9,755 nucleotides of DNA, from NCBI GenBank assembly GCA_015661465.1, contig DQVZ01000307.1, positions 1 to 9,755 of the forward strand, given 5' to 3'. The notes under the pieces were generated by a model that was not told the origin of the DNA, ran no database searches, and saw nothing but the letters and a program-made list of their open reading frames with translations. Shown in pieces: positions 1 through 5,964 of the stretch. The stretch's first letter is position 1, and the number at the start of each line of letters is the position of its first letter. Made by a program: the position numbers and the translations under genes. This DNA comes from Aquifex aeolicus (GTDB lineage Bacteria; Aquificota; Aquificia; Aquificales; Aquificaceae).

Positions 1-252
1 CTGGGAGAACCCGTAGCGAAAAAACTTTTAGGAGAAAAAAAGTTTCTCAAGGCTGAAGCCTTTTATCACAGATACGGCACTTTGGCAATAATAATAGCCG
101 GACTTACTCCTATACCCTTCAAAGTGTTTTGTTGGCTTTCGGGAATTTTGGAGTTTGAGCTTTCTAGGTTTGTCCTTGCGAGTTTTATAGGTCGATTTCC
201 CAGATTTCTCCTTTTCGCACTTTTCGGAGAAGCTATCGGGAATTTGTTTTAA
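1..252 (+). CDS. VTT-domain (DedA/YqaA-like) inner-membrane protein, C-terminal part
   Basis: An open frame enters from the left edge in frame 1 and ends at TAA (250-252), giving 83 residues without a start. The fragment contains TPIPFKVFCWLSGILEF followed by a Phe-rich stretch with ASFIGRFPRF. That is the pattern of the VTT (SNARE-associated, PF09335) fold: a Pro-rich re-entrant segment, a Gly-containing helix, then a conserved GR before the last membrane helix. The family sits in the inner membrane and is linked to lipid scrambling, undecaprenyl-phosphate or phosphatidylglycerol recycling and membrane homeostasis; no substrate can be read from this fragment. The short end after the GR motif fits YqaA-like members better than long DedA proteins. 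Its last 20 bases overlap the end of the convergent glycosyltransferase gene. The family call is fairly secure; the exact role is unknown. Confidence 0.75.
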   Translation: MGEPVAKKLLGEKKFLKAEAFYHRYGTLAIIIAGLTPIPFKVFCWLSGILEFELSRFVLASFIGRFPRFLLFALFGEAIGNLF

Positions 253-1345
253 GTTCTTGAAAAAGTTCTATATATTTACTTACAGTATTTTCGATAGAAT
301 ACCTTTTAGCGGTTTCTACAGCCCTTTTGGAAATAATTGCCCTTTCTTCCTCGGAAATACTTATAGCCTTTATTATCTTTTTGCTCATACCTTCCCAGTC
401 TCCCACCTTTACCATAAAACCGTTATAACTGTCCTTGAGATATTCCGGAATTCCGCCTGCATCTGTAGAGATTACTACTCTCCCCGTAGCCATGGCTTGA
501 AGGAGTGCTCCCGCTATACCTTCCGAGTAGGAACCAAATAAAAATAAATCTGCTCCCTGCAGAAGCCTATCAATATCACTTCTGAATCCTAGACCAATAC
601 AGTTTTTTTCAAGTCCATATCTTCTAAAGAGAGTTTTTGCCTCCCGAGAATCGGTATCGAGTCCTACAAAGAGCATTTTGAAATTTCGAAAGGGCAACAG
701 CTTTAAAGCTTTTAAAATCACCTCTTGCCCTTTCCTCCAAGGCTGCCAATTGGCAACATTTATAAACAGATACTCGTTTTCTTTCACACCCAACTCCCTT
801 CTCACTTTTTCCCTGAGTTCGGGTTTTGGAAAAAATCTTTTAAGTTCTATACCTGAGTTGATACAAACAATTTTTTCAGGACAAAATCCCCTTTCTTTAA
901 ACTCTTTAGCGATTTTACAAGACGTAACCACAATCTTGTCTGCTACGTTGAATTTAAATCTTCTTGAAAATATATTTGGAAAATAGTTGGAGCGTTTTAA
1001 TGCTATTATTCTCGGTTTTCTCTTCAAGAATGGATATATAAACCTAATATAGTCAAAAGCGTGGGAAGAATGGGCTATTACGAAATCGTAATTATTTTCT
1101 TTGATAATTTTTCTAAGTCTCAATGCGTTTAGGGGATTAAATCTGGATTTTCCGCCTTTATAATCCTCAAAAAAATGAATCTTTACAGATGTATTTTTAA
1201 GTTTTTTTACCATGTATTCGTACTGAAAGGATAAAGCTATATGGCTTTCAATTCCCTTTTCCGATAAGTATTTAGTTATCAGATATGTTTGCTCTTTAGT
1301 TCCGCACCAACCAATACCATCTATTACATTAAGAACTTTGAACAT
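233..1345 (-). CDS. GT4-family (GT-B fold) glycosyltransferase
   Basis: The 370-residue product has the normal length for a retaining GT-B glycosyltransferase of family 4, which moves a sugar from a nucleotide-sugar donor to a cell-surface lipid, polysaccharide or protein. The N-terminal acceptor domain starts FKVLNVIDGIGWCGTKEQT, where the Gly-rich turn is usual, and includes FVIAHSSHA near residues 88-97. The C-terminal donor domain begins near residue 190 (LFINVANWQPWRKGQ, 193-207) and carries the nucleotide-sugar site near residues 273-301 (YSEGIAGALLQAM, then STDAGGIPEY). The usual E-x7-E pair reads E275...Q283, so the second acidic residue is changed. No signal peptide or membrane segment is evident. 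It is the last gene of the minus-strand row, 31 bases after hup. No Shine-Dalgarno precedes the ATG; a run of eight T lies directly before it on the coding strand. Donor and acceptor cannot be predicted. Confidence 0.88.
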   Translation of the reverse strand: MFKVLNVIDGIGWCGTKEQTYLITKYLSEKGIESHIALSFQYEYMVKKLKNTSVKIHFFEDYKGGKSRFNPLNALRLRKIIKENNYDFVIAHSSHAFDYIRFIYPFLKRKPRIIALKRSNYFPNIFSRRFKFNVADKIVVTSCKIAKEFKERGFCPEKIVCINSGIELKRFFPKPELREKVRRELGVKENEYLFINVANWQPWRKGQEVILKALKLLPFRNFKMLFVGLDTDSREAKTLFRRYGLEKNCIGLGFRSDIDRLLQGADLFLFGSYSEGIAGALLQAMATGRVVISTDAGGIPEYLKDSYNGFMVKVGDWEGMSKKIIKAISISEEERAIISKRAVETAKRYSIENTVSKYIELFQELKTNSR

Positions 1346-1376
1346 AAAAAAAATTAGCAGGGAGAGGAAAAGGGAA

Positions 1377-1646
1377 TTAAACCTGTTTTACGAGCTCCTT
1401 TGCGGGTTTAAAGGCTAGCACTTTTCTCGCAGGAATCTCTATTACATCACCGGTTCTGGGATTTCTTCCCTTTCTTGCTTTCCTGACGGTTACTTTGAAA
1501 GTTCCCAGTCCGGGAAGTCTAAGAGTTTCTTCCTTTTGAAATAGTTCGTTTATGGCTTCAACAAAAGCTTTCAAGGCTGCGTCAGCTTCCTTTTTTGTTA
1601 TACCGGCTTTTTCGGCCATTTTTGCTACGAGTTCTGCTTTGGTCAT
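1377..1646 (-). CDS. hup: HU-family histone-like DNA-binding protein
   Basis: This 89-residue protein has the standard HU length. It is a dimeric nucleoid protein that bends and compacts DNA. The N-terminal helices (MTKAELVAKMAEKAG, residues 1-15) form the dimer core. The conserved turn LPGLGTFKV (44-52) leads into the beta arm KARKGRNPRTGDVIEIPA (56-73), where Pro63 in RNP is the residue that intercalates between base pairs. The C-terminal helix FKPAKELVKQV is typical. IHF subunits are close relatives, but the short C-terminus and the arm sequence fit HU. The start is fixed by a strong Shine-Dalgarno 7 bases upstream. It lies 41 bases after purC and 31 bases before the glycosyltransferase gene. 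A candidate promoter at the purC stop could supply the high expression HU usually needs, independent of upstream genes. Confidence 0.96.
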   Translation of the reverse strand: MTKAELVAKMAEKAGITKKEADAALKAFVEAINELFQKEETLRLPGLGTFKVTVRKARKGRNPRTGDVIEIPARKVLAFKPAKELVKQV

Positions 1647-1650
1647 CTTT

Positions 1651-1660
1651 ACACCTCCCT
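1651..1660 (-). promoter_or_regulatory. Strong Shine-Dalgarno of hup
   Basis: The coding strand reads AGGGAGGTGT, with the GGAGG core 7 bases from the ATG at 1646. It is among the best ribosome-binding sites in the window, in line with the abundance of HU, and it confirms the start codon. Confidence 0.85.
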
Positions 1661-1681
1661 TTAGGTTTTTCTTAAATAAAT

Positions 1682-1690
1682 TTTATATCA
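1682..1690 (-). promoter_or_regulatory. Candidate extended -10 promoter for hup
   Basis: The minus strand reads TGATATAAA, which matches the extended -10 consensus TGnTATAAT except at the last base. The TG belongs to the purC stop codon TGA (1690-1688). A start site about 7 bases downstream, near 1675, would give a leader of roughly 29 bases that contains the strong hup Shine-Dalgarno. No good TTGACA-like -35 is visible at 16-18 bases, which is tolerable for an extended -10 promoter. AT-rich sequence makes chance matches common, so this is a candidate only. Confidence 0.4.
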
Positions 1691-2395
1691 CTTCTTTAAT
1701 TTTGAAAGAACTTTTTTATATCCCTCAAGTAAATCCCCTAAATCGAATCTGAACCTATCTTTATCCAGCTTTTCACCTGTCGATTTGTCCCAAAGTCTCA
1801 TACTATCGGGTGAAATTTCGTCGATTATGGCTATAGACCCGTCGGGCAATCGGCCAAATTCTAGCTTAAAATCTACGAGTAAAATTCCTTTTTCAGCGAA
1901 AAATTTTTTTAAAATATCGTTAACTTTTAAAGCTATTTTCTCCATTTCTGGTATAAGATCAGCAGGAGCTAAATTTAAAAGTTTTATATGATTTATACAC
2001 ACCATAGGGTCGTGAAGCTCATCACTTTTCATAAAAAATTCAACCAAAGGCGGCTCTAAAGGTGTTCCTTCTTTAATACCGTATCTCTTTACAAGACTTC
2101 CCGCGGCTAAATTCCTCACTACTACTTCAACGGGGAAAGGTTCAGCTTTCCAAACCAACATTTCATTATCGGAAAGCTTTTTTATATAGTGGGTTTTTAT
2201 ACTTTGGTTTTCAAGTATTTCAAAAATCACAGATGATATTTCAGCGTTCAAATTTCCCTTCCCCTTTATTACTTCTTTTTTCAATCCATCAAAGGCAGAC
2301 GCGGTATCTTTAAACTCAAGAACCAACTTATCATGTTCATGTGTTTCGTAAACTATCTTTGCCTTACCTTCATAAAGCTTCCTTACCTTTTTCAT
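1688..2395 (-). CDS. purC: Phosphoribosylaminoimidazole-succinocarboxamide (SAICAR) synthase
   Basis: PurC ligates aspartate to CAIR using ATP to make SAICAR, a late step of de novo purine synthesis in the cytosol. The 235-residue length matches bacterial PurC. Family motifs appear in order: KLYEGKAKIVY at residues 6-16 (ATP-binding beta hairpin), KGKGNLNAEISS (44-55), the first signature VEVVVRNLAAGS (89-100), the second signature LLVDFKLEFG (172-181), and DEISPDSMRLWD (192-203), the conserved substrate and metal region. All look intact. The ATG comes 2 bases after the stop of the pilin-like gene (TAG TT ATG), and a weak AGGT lies 4 bases upstream, so translation is probably coupled. No other pur gene is in the window, so the purine pathway is dispersed here. 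Downstream, its TGA may form part of the hup promoter. Confidence 0.97.
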   Translation of the reverse strand: MKKVRKLYEGKAKIVYETHEHDKLVLEFKDTASAFDGLKKEVIKGKGNLNAEISSVIFEILENQSIKTHYIKKLSDNEMLVWKAEPFPVEVVVRNLAAGSLVKRYGIKEGTPLEPPLVEFFMKSDELHDPMVCINHIKLLNLAPADLIPEMEKIALKVNDILKKFFAEKGILLVDFKLEFGRLPDGSIAIIDEISPDSMRLWDKSTGEKLDKDRFRFDLGDLLEGYKKVLSKLKK

Positions 2396-2397
2396 AA

Positions 2398-2919
2398 CTA
2401 CCTAATTTTAAAGGTAAACTCCTTTTCTTCTAGTTCAACAATTACATAAGGCGGAATACCCTTAAAGTTTTCATGTTTACCCTGCGAGTCCAAGGCATAT
2501 ACCCTAAAGGAAGTAGTTTTTCCAATTTTCACTAATTTATCCTCTTCGTAAAAATCTATACTCCCTATTGGATAAGGAAATTCGTAGAGGTAAAGATAAT
2601 TATCTTTAAAAATATAGGCTTTCTTTACTATACCTTTATACCTATTTCCCCCAGAAGTAATTAGGTACACCTCCCTTCCTTCTTTTATGAGAATTTCCCT
2701 TGCACCCGTAAAACTTCTCTTTAGTTCCCAAAAAAGGAGCATCTCTTCCTTTAACTTTTCAGAGGTCTTTACCGCATTGAGAGAAACTCCGACTACACGG
2801 GTTAAAGAGGTAAGAAGTAAGGTAAAAATCAAGGAAATTATAGATAGGACTATTAAGACCTCTACAAGGGTAAAAGCTTTAAAAGTGCCTCCAGCCTTTT
2901 GGCTTTGTAGGTTTTCCAT
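2398..2919 (-). CDS. Prepilin-like protein (minor pilin or type II secretion pseudopilin)
   Basis: The 173-residue protein begins with a short charged leader (MENLQSQKAGGTFKA) followed by FTLVEVLIVLSIISLIF and further hydrophobic residues. This is the N-terminal cleavage and methylation motif of type IV pilins and type II pseudopilins. Prepilin peptidase would cut before Phe16, which leaves Glu at mature position 5 (E20) as expected. The residue before the cut is Ala15 rather than the usual Gly. The rest is a coiled N-terminal helix and a beta-rich domain of unrecognised type; general layout and size recall minor pilins such as GspJ or PilW, but this is a weak call. I chose ATG at 2919 over the in-frame TTG at 2925 because AAGGAG lies 9 bases upstream of the ATG. 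The leader codons overlap the end of thiL by 41 bases. No other pilus or secretion gene is nearby. Confidence 0.85.
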   Translation of the reverse strand: MENLQSQKAGGTFKAFTLVEVLIVLSIISLIFTLLLTSLTRVVGVSLNAVKTSEKLKEEMLLFWELKRSFTGAREILIKEGREVYLITSGGNRYKGIVKKAYIFKDNYLYLYEFPYPIGSIDFYEEDKLVKIGKTTSFRVYALDSQGKHENFKGIPPYVIVELEEKEFTFKIR

Positions 2920-3802
2920 CAACAAAAACTCCTTGTCCTTCGGAGACTTTACCTATTTCCGTCATATCAAGGAAAGGATTCCAAGAGGATTTAGGATGTG
3001 TAAAAAGCAATTGATAATCTTCCCATCCTGCAAGGGCATAATCTAAGGGATTTTTTCCGTATTTTTCACAAAAAAGTTTCAGCTCCTTTGAAATAGGTAG
3101 CTTTTCGGAAAAAATTTCCACTTTTACTGAGCTCCTTTCAGATATATGCCAAAGGTCGGACAGAAGTCCGTCACTTATGTCCATACTTGCGTTTGCATAC
3201 TTTTGAATGTGTTTTACGTAGTCTATTCGTGCGGTAGGCCTCAAATGTCTTTCTATAAGCGCTAACTCAAAGGGTTCATAATCCTTCTTGTTCATAAGAA
3301 TAAGCTCAAGTCCGGCACGGGAATCACCCAGCGTTCCGGATACAAACAGACTATCTCCCGGTTTTGCCCCTTTTCTTCCAACGAATCTTTCAGTCCTTCC
3401 GAGAACAAATACGGATATACTAATCTTCTCCAGTTTTGCTATATTTCCACCCACAACCTTACATTTATAAAACTTACAAGCCCTATCTATACCCTTATAC
3501 AGCCTTTCTACGTAAGAACTTTCTAAATCCTCGGGGATGCTTAAAGAGATTAAAACCCATTCGGGATATCCTCCGTTGCTTACTATATCACTAACACTCA
3601 CACTTATGGCTTTCCACCCAACAGCTTCGGGAGGGTAGTTTTTGAGGAAGTGAATACCCTCGTTCATAGTATCCGTAGTTAGAAGCAAAGTAGATTCGCT
3701 TTTAATTTTTATAGGTGCCGTATCATCTCCGATTAGCTCGGATTTGAGAATTTCCTTTAGTCTATTTATTAGCTCAAATTCGCCCAGCTGTCCTACCTTC
3801 AT
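2879..3802 (-). CDS. thiL: Thiamine-monophosphate kinase
   Basis: ThiL phosphorylates thiamine monophosphate with ATP to give thiamine pyrophosphate, the last step of cofactor synthesis in most bacteria. The 307-residue protein shows the PurM/ThiL superfamily order: GDDTAP (25-30), TTDTMNEGIHF (42-52), the SDIVSNGG helix start (71-78), VVGGNIAK (116-123), KPGDSLFVSGTLGDSRAGL (147-165), HLRPTAR (186-192) and MDISDGL (207-213). Two conserved spots differ from the usual family pattern: GGD(T) reads GGN at 118-120, and the GGEDY loop reads GWEDY at 259-263. The frame is otherwise intact, so the gene looks functional. ATG overlaps the stop of the upstream CBS-domain gene in an ATGA, with AGGTGG 4 bases before the ATG, which implies translational coupling. 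No TPP riboswitch is possible directly upstream because the gene starts inside another. Confidence 0.95.
   Translation of the reverse strand: MKVGQLGEFELINRLKEILKSELIGDDTAPIKIKSESTLLLTTDTMNEGIHFLKNYPPEAVGWKAISVSVSDIVSNGGYPEWVLISLSIPEDLESSYVERLYKGIDRACKFYKCKVVGGNIAKLEKISISVFVLGRTERFVGRKGAKPGDSLFVSGTLGDSRAGLELILMNKKDYEPFELALIERHLRPTARIDYVKHIQKYANASMDISDGLLSDLWHISERSSVKVEIFSEKLPISKELKLFCEKYGKNPLDYALAGWEDYQLLFTHPKSSWNPFLDMTEIGKVSEGQGVFVDGKPTKPKGWRHF
2929..2934 (-). promoter_or_regulatory. Shine-Dalgarno that sets the pilin-like gene start
   Basis: AAGGAG on the minus strand lies inside the thiL coding region, 9 bases from the ATG at 2919. It supports that ATG over the TTG codons at 2925 and 2922. 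Confidence 0.6.
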
Positions 3803-5067
3803 TTTTCCACCTTTTCCTCAGAGAGCTTTACCACTATTACTTCTTTGACTTTATTCTTTTTGACCTCGTTGACTATAAACTTATATCCGTCAAAGGTGAA
3901 TTCGTCTCCTTTCTTGGGTATTCTTCCAAGATTAGCCATCACAAAACCGCTTACTGTATCGTACTCGTACTCTTCAGGAAGCTCCATTCCTAACTTCTCA
4001 GCAAGTTCCTCTATATCCACAGATCCCCCCACTTTGTAAGTATCCGACGAGATTTTTTCGAGTTCCTTCTCTTCTTCGTACTCTTCCGGTACTTCTCCAA
4101 CTATCCACTTTAAAACATCGTAGAGAGTGATTACTCCCGATACTACTCCGTGCTCATCGATGACTATAGCAGTTTGTGCTTTTTTCTTTTTCAGCTCAGT
4201 TAAAAATCTTGCAACCGTCATTACTTCAGGAACTATAAATGGCTTTCTTGCAAACTCTTTGAGGGCTTTATCCCTATTTTTCTGAACGGGAAGGAAGTCT
4301 TTTACGTGAACTACGCCTGTAATGTTGTCCAAGACTTCTCTGTATATAGGAATTTTACTATGAGCTCTTTGCTTGATAATATCTGTTATCTCTCCTACCT
4401 TTTTGTCCTCCGGGAGTGCAAATATGTTAGGTCTTGGAGTCATTATTTCTCTTACTAAGACTTTATCCATCTCGAGAACCTTTTCAACCATTATCTTTTC
4501 TTGCAAATCAAATTCACCACTTTCTATCCCTTGCTCTATTATGCCGAGGAGTCTTTCTTCTGTAAGCTCAAAAGTTTCTTCCTGTATCTCTATACCGAAT
4601 TTTTTAAGTATATGATAAGAGGGCAAAATCAGTATAAATCTTATGGGTGTAACTATTATGTGAAACAAGTAAAAAATGGGTGCGTATATCAAAGCAAGTC
4701 TGTCGGCTATAGGTAAGACGATATTCTTGGGAAGCGTTTCTCCGAAGATAAATATAAGTGTTGATGTAAGTACTACTGATAGAAATGCTCCTTTTTGTTC
4801 AAAAATCTCTACAAAAGTTTTTGTCCCGTAGGAAGCTATTAGAATATTCACAAGCTCGTTTCCTATCAGGATTGAAATGAGTACCTCTTTCGGTTTAGAA
4901 ATTAGATACATCAATACTTTGTAAAACCTGCTGTCGGAAAATTTCATTAAAACTGGCTTGCTTACGCTGAAAAAGACTACCTCGGAAGAAGCGAAGAATC
5001 CCGAAGCAAATAGTAGAAATAGGAAAACAAGGAAATCAGTATAGATTGCAAGCAACGGTTCTTCCAT
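3799..5067 (-). CDS. CNNM/DUF21-CBS-CorC_HlyC membrane protein (hemolysin-C/CorC family)
   Basis: The 422 residues follow the standard order of this family. The N-terminal CNNM (DUF21) membrane domain spans about residues 8-155. It has hydrophobic segments near 11-35, 60-80, 93-110 and 125-150, and conserved FASSEVVFF (25-33) and FGETLPKN (108-115). A CBS pair follows at about 203-262 (VREIMTPRPNIFALP...HVKDFLP) and 273-328 (IVIDEHGVVSGVITLYDVL). A CorC_HlyC domain closes the protein at about 342-417 (GGSVDIEEL...DTVSGFVM). Relatives are linked to Mg2+/Co2+ efflux or sensing through ATP-binding CBS domains; the name hemolysin is historical. The start at 5067 is supported by AGGAGGG 9 bases upstream, which makes it overlap the ABC ATPase gene by 32 bases. 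It is joined to thiL by ATGA. No metal-related neighbour indicates the transported ion. Confidence 0.93.
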   Translation of the reverse strand: MEEPLLAIYTDFLVFLFLLFASGFFASSEVVFFSVSKPVLMKFSDSRFYKVLMYLISKPKEVLISILIGNELVNILIASYGTKTFVEIFEQKGAFLSVVLTSTLIFIFGETLPKNIVLPIADRLALIYAPIFYLFHIIVTPIRFILILPSYHILKKFGIEIQEETFELTEERLLGIIEQGIESGEFDLQEKIMVEKVLEMDKVLVREIMTPRPNIFALPEDKKVGEITDIIKQRAHSKIPIYREVLDNITGVVHVKDFLPVQKNRDKALKEFARKPFIVPEVMTVARFLTELKKKKAQTAIVIDEHGVVSGVITLYDVLKWIVGEVPEEYEEEKELEKISSDTYKVGGSVDIEELAEKLGMELPEEYEYDTVSGFVMANLGRIPKKGDEFTFDGYKFIVNEVKKNKVKEVIVVKLSEEKVEK

Positions 5068-5959
5068 TTATTTCAACCCTCCTAAGTGTTTTCTTACACT
5101 CTTCAAAAGATTCAGGGCAACGCGGATAAAAGGGACATCCTTTTTCAGGAATTTCATATTCTTCCTCTAAAGTATCAACTGGCTTTCTCTCTCTCGGATG
5201 TTTTACCGGCAGATTGTTGAGGAGGAACTTGGTGTAGGGGTGTAAAGGATTTTTCAACACCTCACTCTTTTTCCCAAGTTCCATCAATATACCTGAGTAT
5301 ATCACCGCAACTCTATGGGCTATCTTTTCTACCACACGAATATCATGGGTAATGAAAATAAACGCTATACCCTTTTGGTTCAGCTCTTTAAAGAGCTTTA
5401 ATATCTCCTCCTGAATGGAAACGTCCAGAGAAGCCGTAGGTTCATCTGCAATTATTAACTCGGGATTCAAAACAATAGCCCTCGCTATAGCTACTCTTTG
5501 GGCTTGCCCTCCCGAAAGTTGCAACGGTTTTCTTTCGAGGATTTCAAAAGGGAGGTTTACTTTAGCAATTGCCTCTTTAACTTTTTCTTTTCTATTTTTC
5601 TCTCCGTGCACTATTAGAGGCTCTTCTACAATTTCTCCTACCTTCATTCTGGGATTTAGAGAAGTTCTTGGGTCTTGGAAAACCACCGATACCTTACGGG
5701 TATACTCTTTACCCATGGTAAATATATCTTTGCCTCTGAACAGTACCTTTCCCTCGGTAGGCTTCTCCAGTCTAAGAATTATTTTTCCCAATGTGCTCTT
5801 TCCCGAACCACTTTCCCCAACAATAGCAAGGATTTCACCTTTATAAATGTTTAAGAATAAGTCTTTAAGGGCATAAAAATTCTTTTTCCTAAAAAAGCCC
5901 GCTTTTACCTTGTAAACTTTTGTAAGATTCTTAATTTCAAGAAGCATATCCTTATTCAT
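5036..5959 (-). CDS. ABC transporter ATPase, oligopeptide/dipeptide (OppF/DppF) type
   Basis: This 307-residue cytoplasmic ATPase carries a complete nucleotide-binding domain: Walker A GESGSGKST (48-56), Q-loop VVFQDPRTSLNPRM (92-105), signature LSGGQAQR (148-155), Walker B LIIADE (168-173), D-loop SLD (177-179) and switch His in ITHD (203-206). A C-terminal extension with NPLHPYTKFLL (237-247) marks the oligopeptide/nickel importer subfamily. It ends in a Cys cluster, C275, C281, C288 and C304, typical of this group and proposed in some members to bind an iron-sulfur cluster. Such ATPases normally act in pairs (D and F) with two permeases and a binding protein, but none of these is in the window. 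The start follows the hemN stop by 5 bases and has no clear Shine-Dalgarno. The next ATG (5947) has only AAGGAT directly against it, so the first start is kept, with some doubt. Confidence 0.93.
   Translation of the reverse strand: MNKDMLLEIKNLTKVYKVKAGFFRKKNFYALKDLFLNIYKGEILAIVGESGSGKSTLGKIILRLEKPTEGKVLFRGKDIFTMGKEYTRKVSVVFQDPRTSLNPRMKVGEIVEEPLIVHGEKNRKEKVKEAIAKVNLPFEILERKPLQLSGGQAQRVAIARAIVLNPELIIADEPTASLDVSIQEEILKLFKELNQKGIAFIFITHDIRVVEKIAHRVAVIYSGILMELGKKSEVLKNPLHPYTKFLLNNLPVKHPRERKPVDTLEEEYEIPEKGCPFYPRCPESFEECKKTLRRVEINGRTVACNLY
5077..5083 (-). promoter_or_regulatory. Shine-Dalgarno that sets the CNNM/CBS gene start
   Basis: AGGAGGG on the minus strand lies within the last codons of the upstream ABC ATPase gene, 9 bases from the ATG at 5067. 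It supports a genuine 32-base overlap rather than a later start. Confidence 0.75.
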
Positions 5960-5964
5960 TTAAC

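Noticed and set aside
678..986. Plus-strand open frame of 102 codons opposite the glycosyltransferase gene
   Set aside because: Antisense to a conserved gene, no domain or signal recognised, composition of a shadow frame.
1346..1353. Run of eight T (minus strand) between hup and the glycosyltransferase gene as a terminator
   Set aside because: No GC-rich hairpin precedes it; the upstream sequence is pyrimidine-rich and cannot fold into a stable stem.
2920..2925. TTG start giving a 175-residue pilin-like protein
   Set aside because: The ATG at 2919 has AAGGAG at a normal 9-base distance, and the two extra residues add nothing to the leader.
3803..3900. Possible TPP riboswitch upstream of thiL
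   Set aside because: The region is the conserved C-terminal coding sequence of the CNNM/CBS gene, and no CUGAGA-type thi-box core is seen there.
5415..5846. Plus-strand open frame of 143 codons opposite the ABC ATPase gene
   Set aside because: It lies wholly antisense to a clearly conserved gene, has Ser/Pro/Phe-rich low-complexity composition typical of reverse-frame shadows, and shows no recognisable domain.
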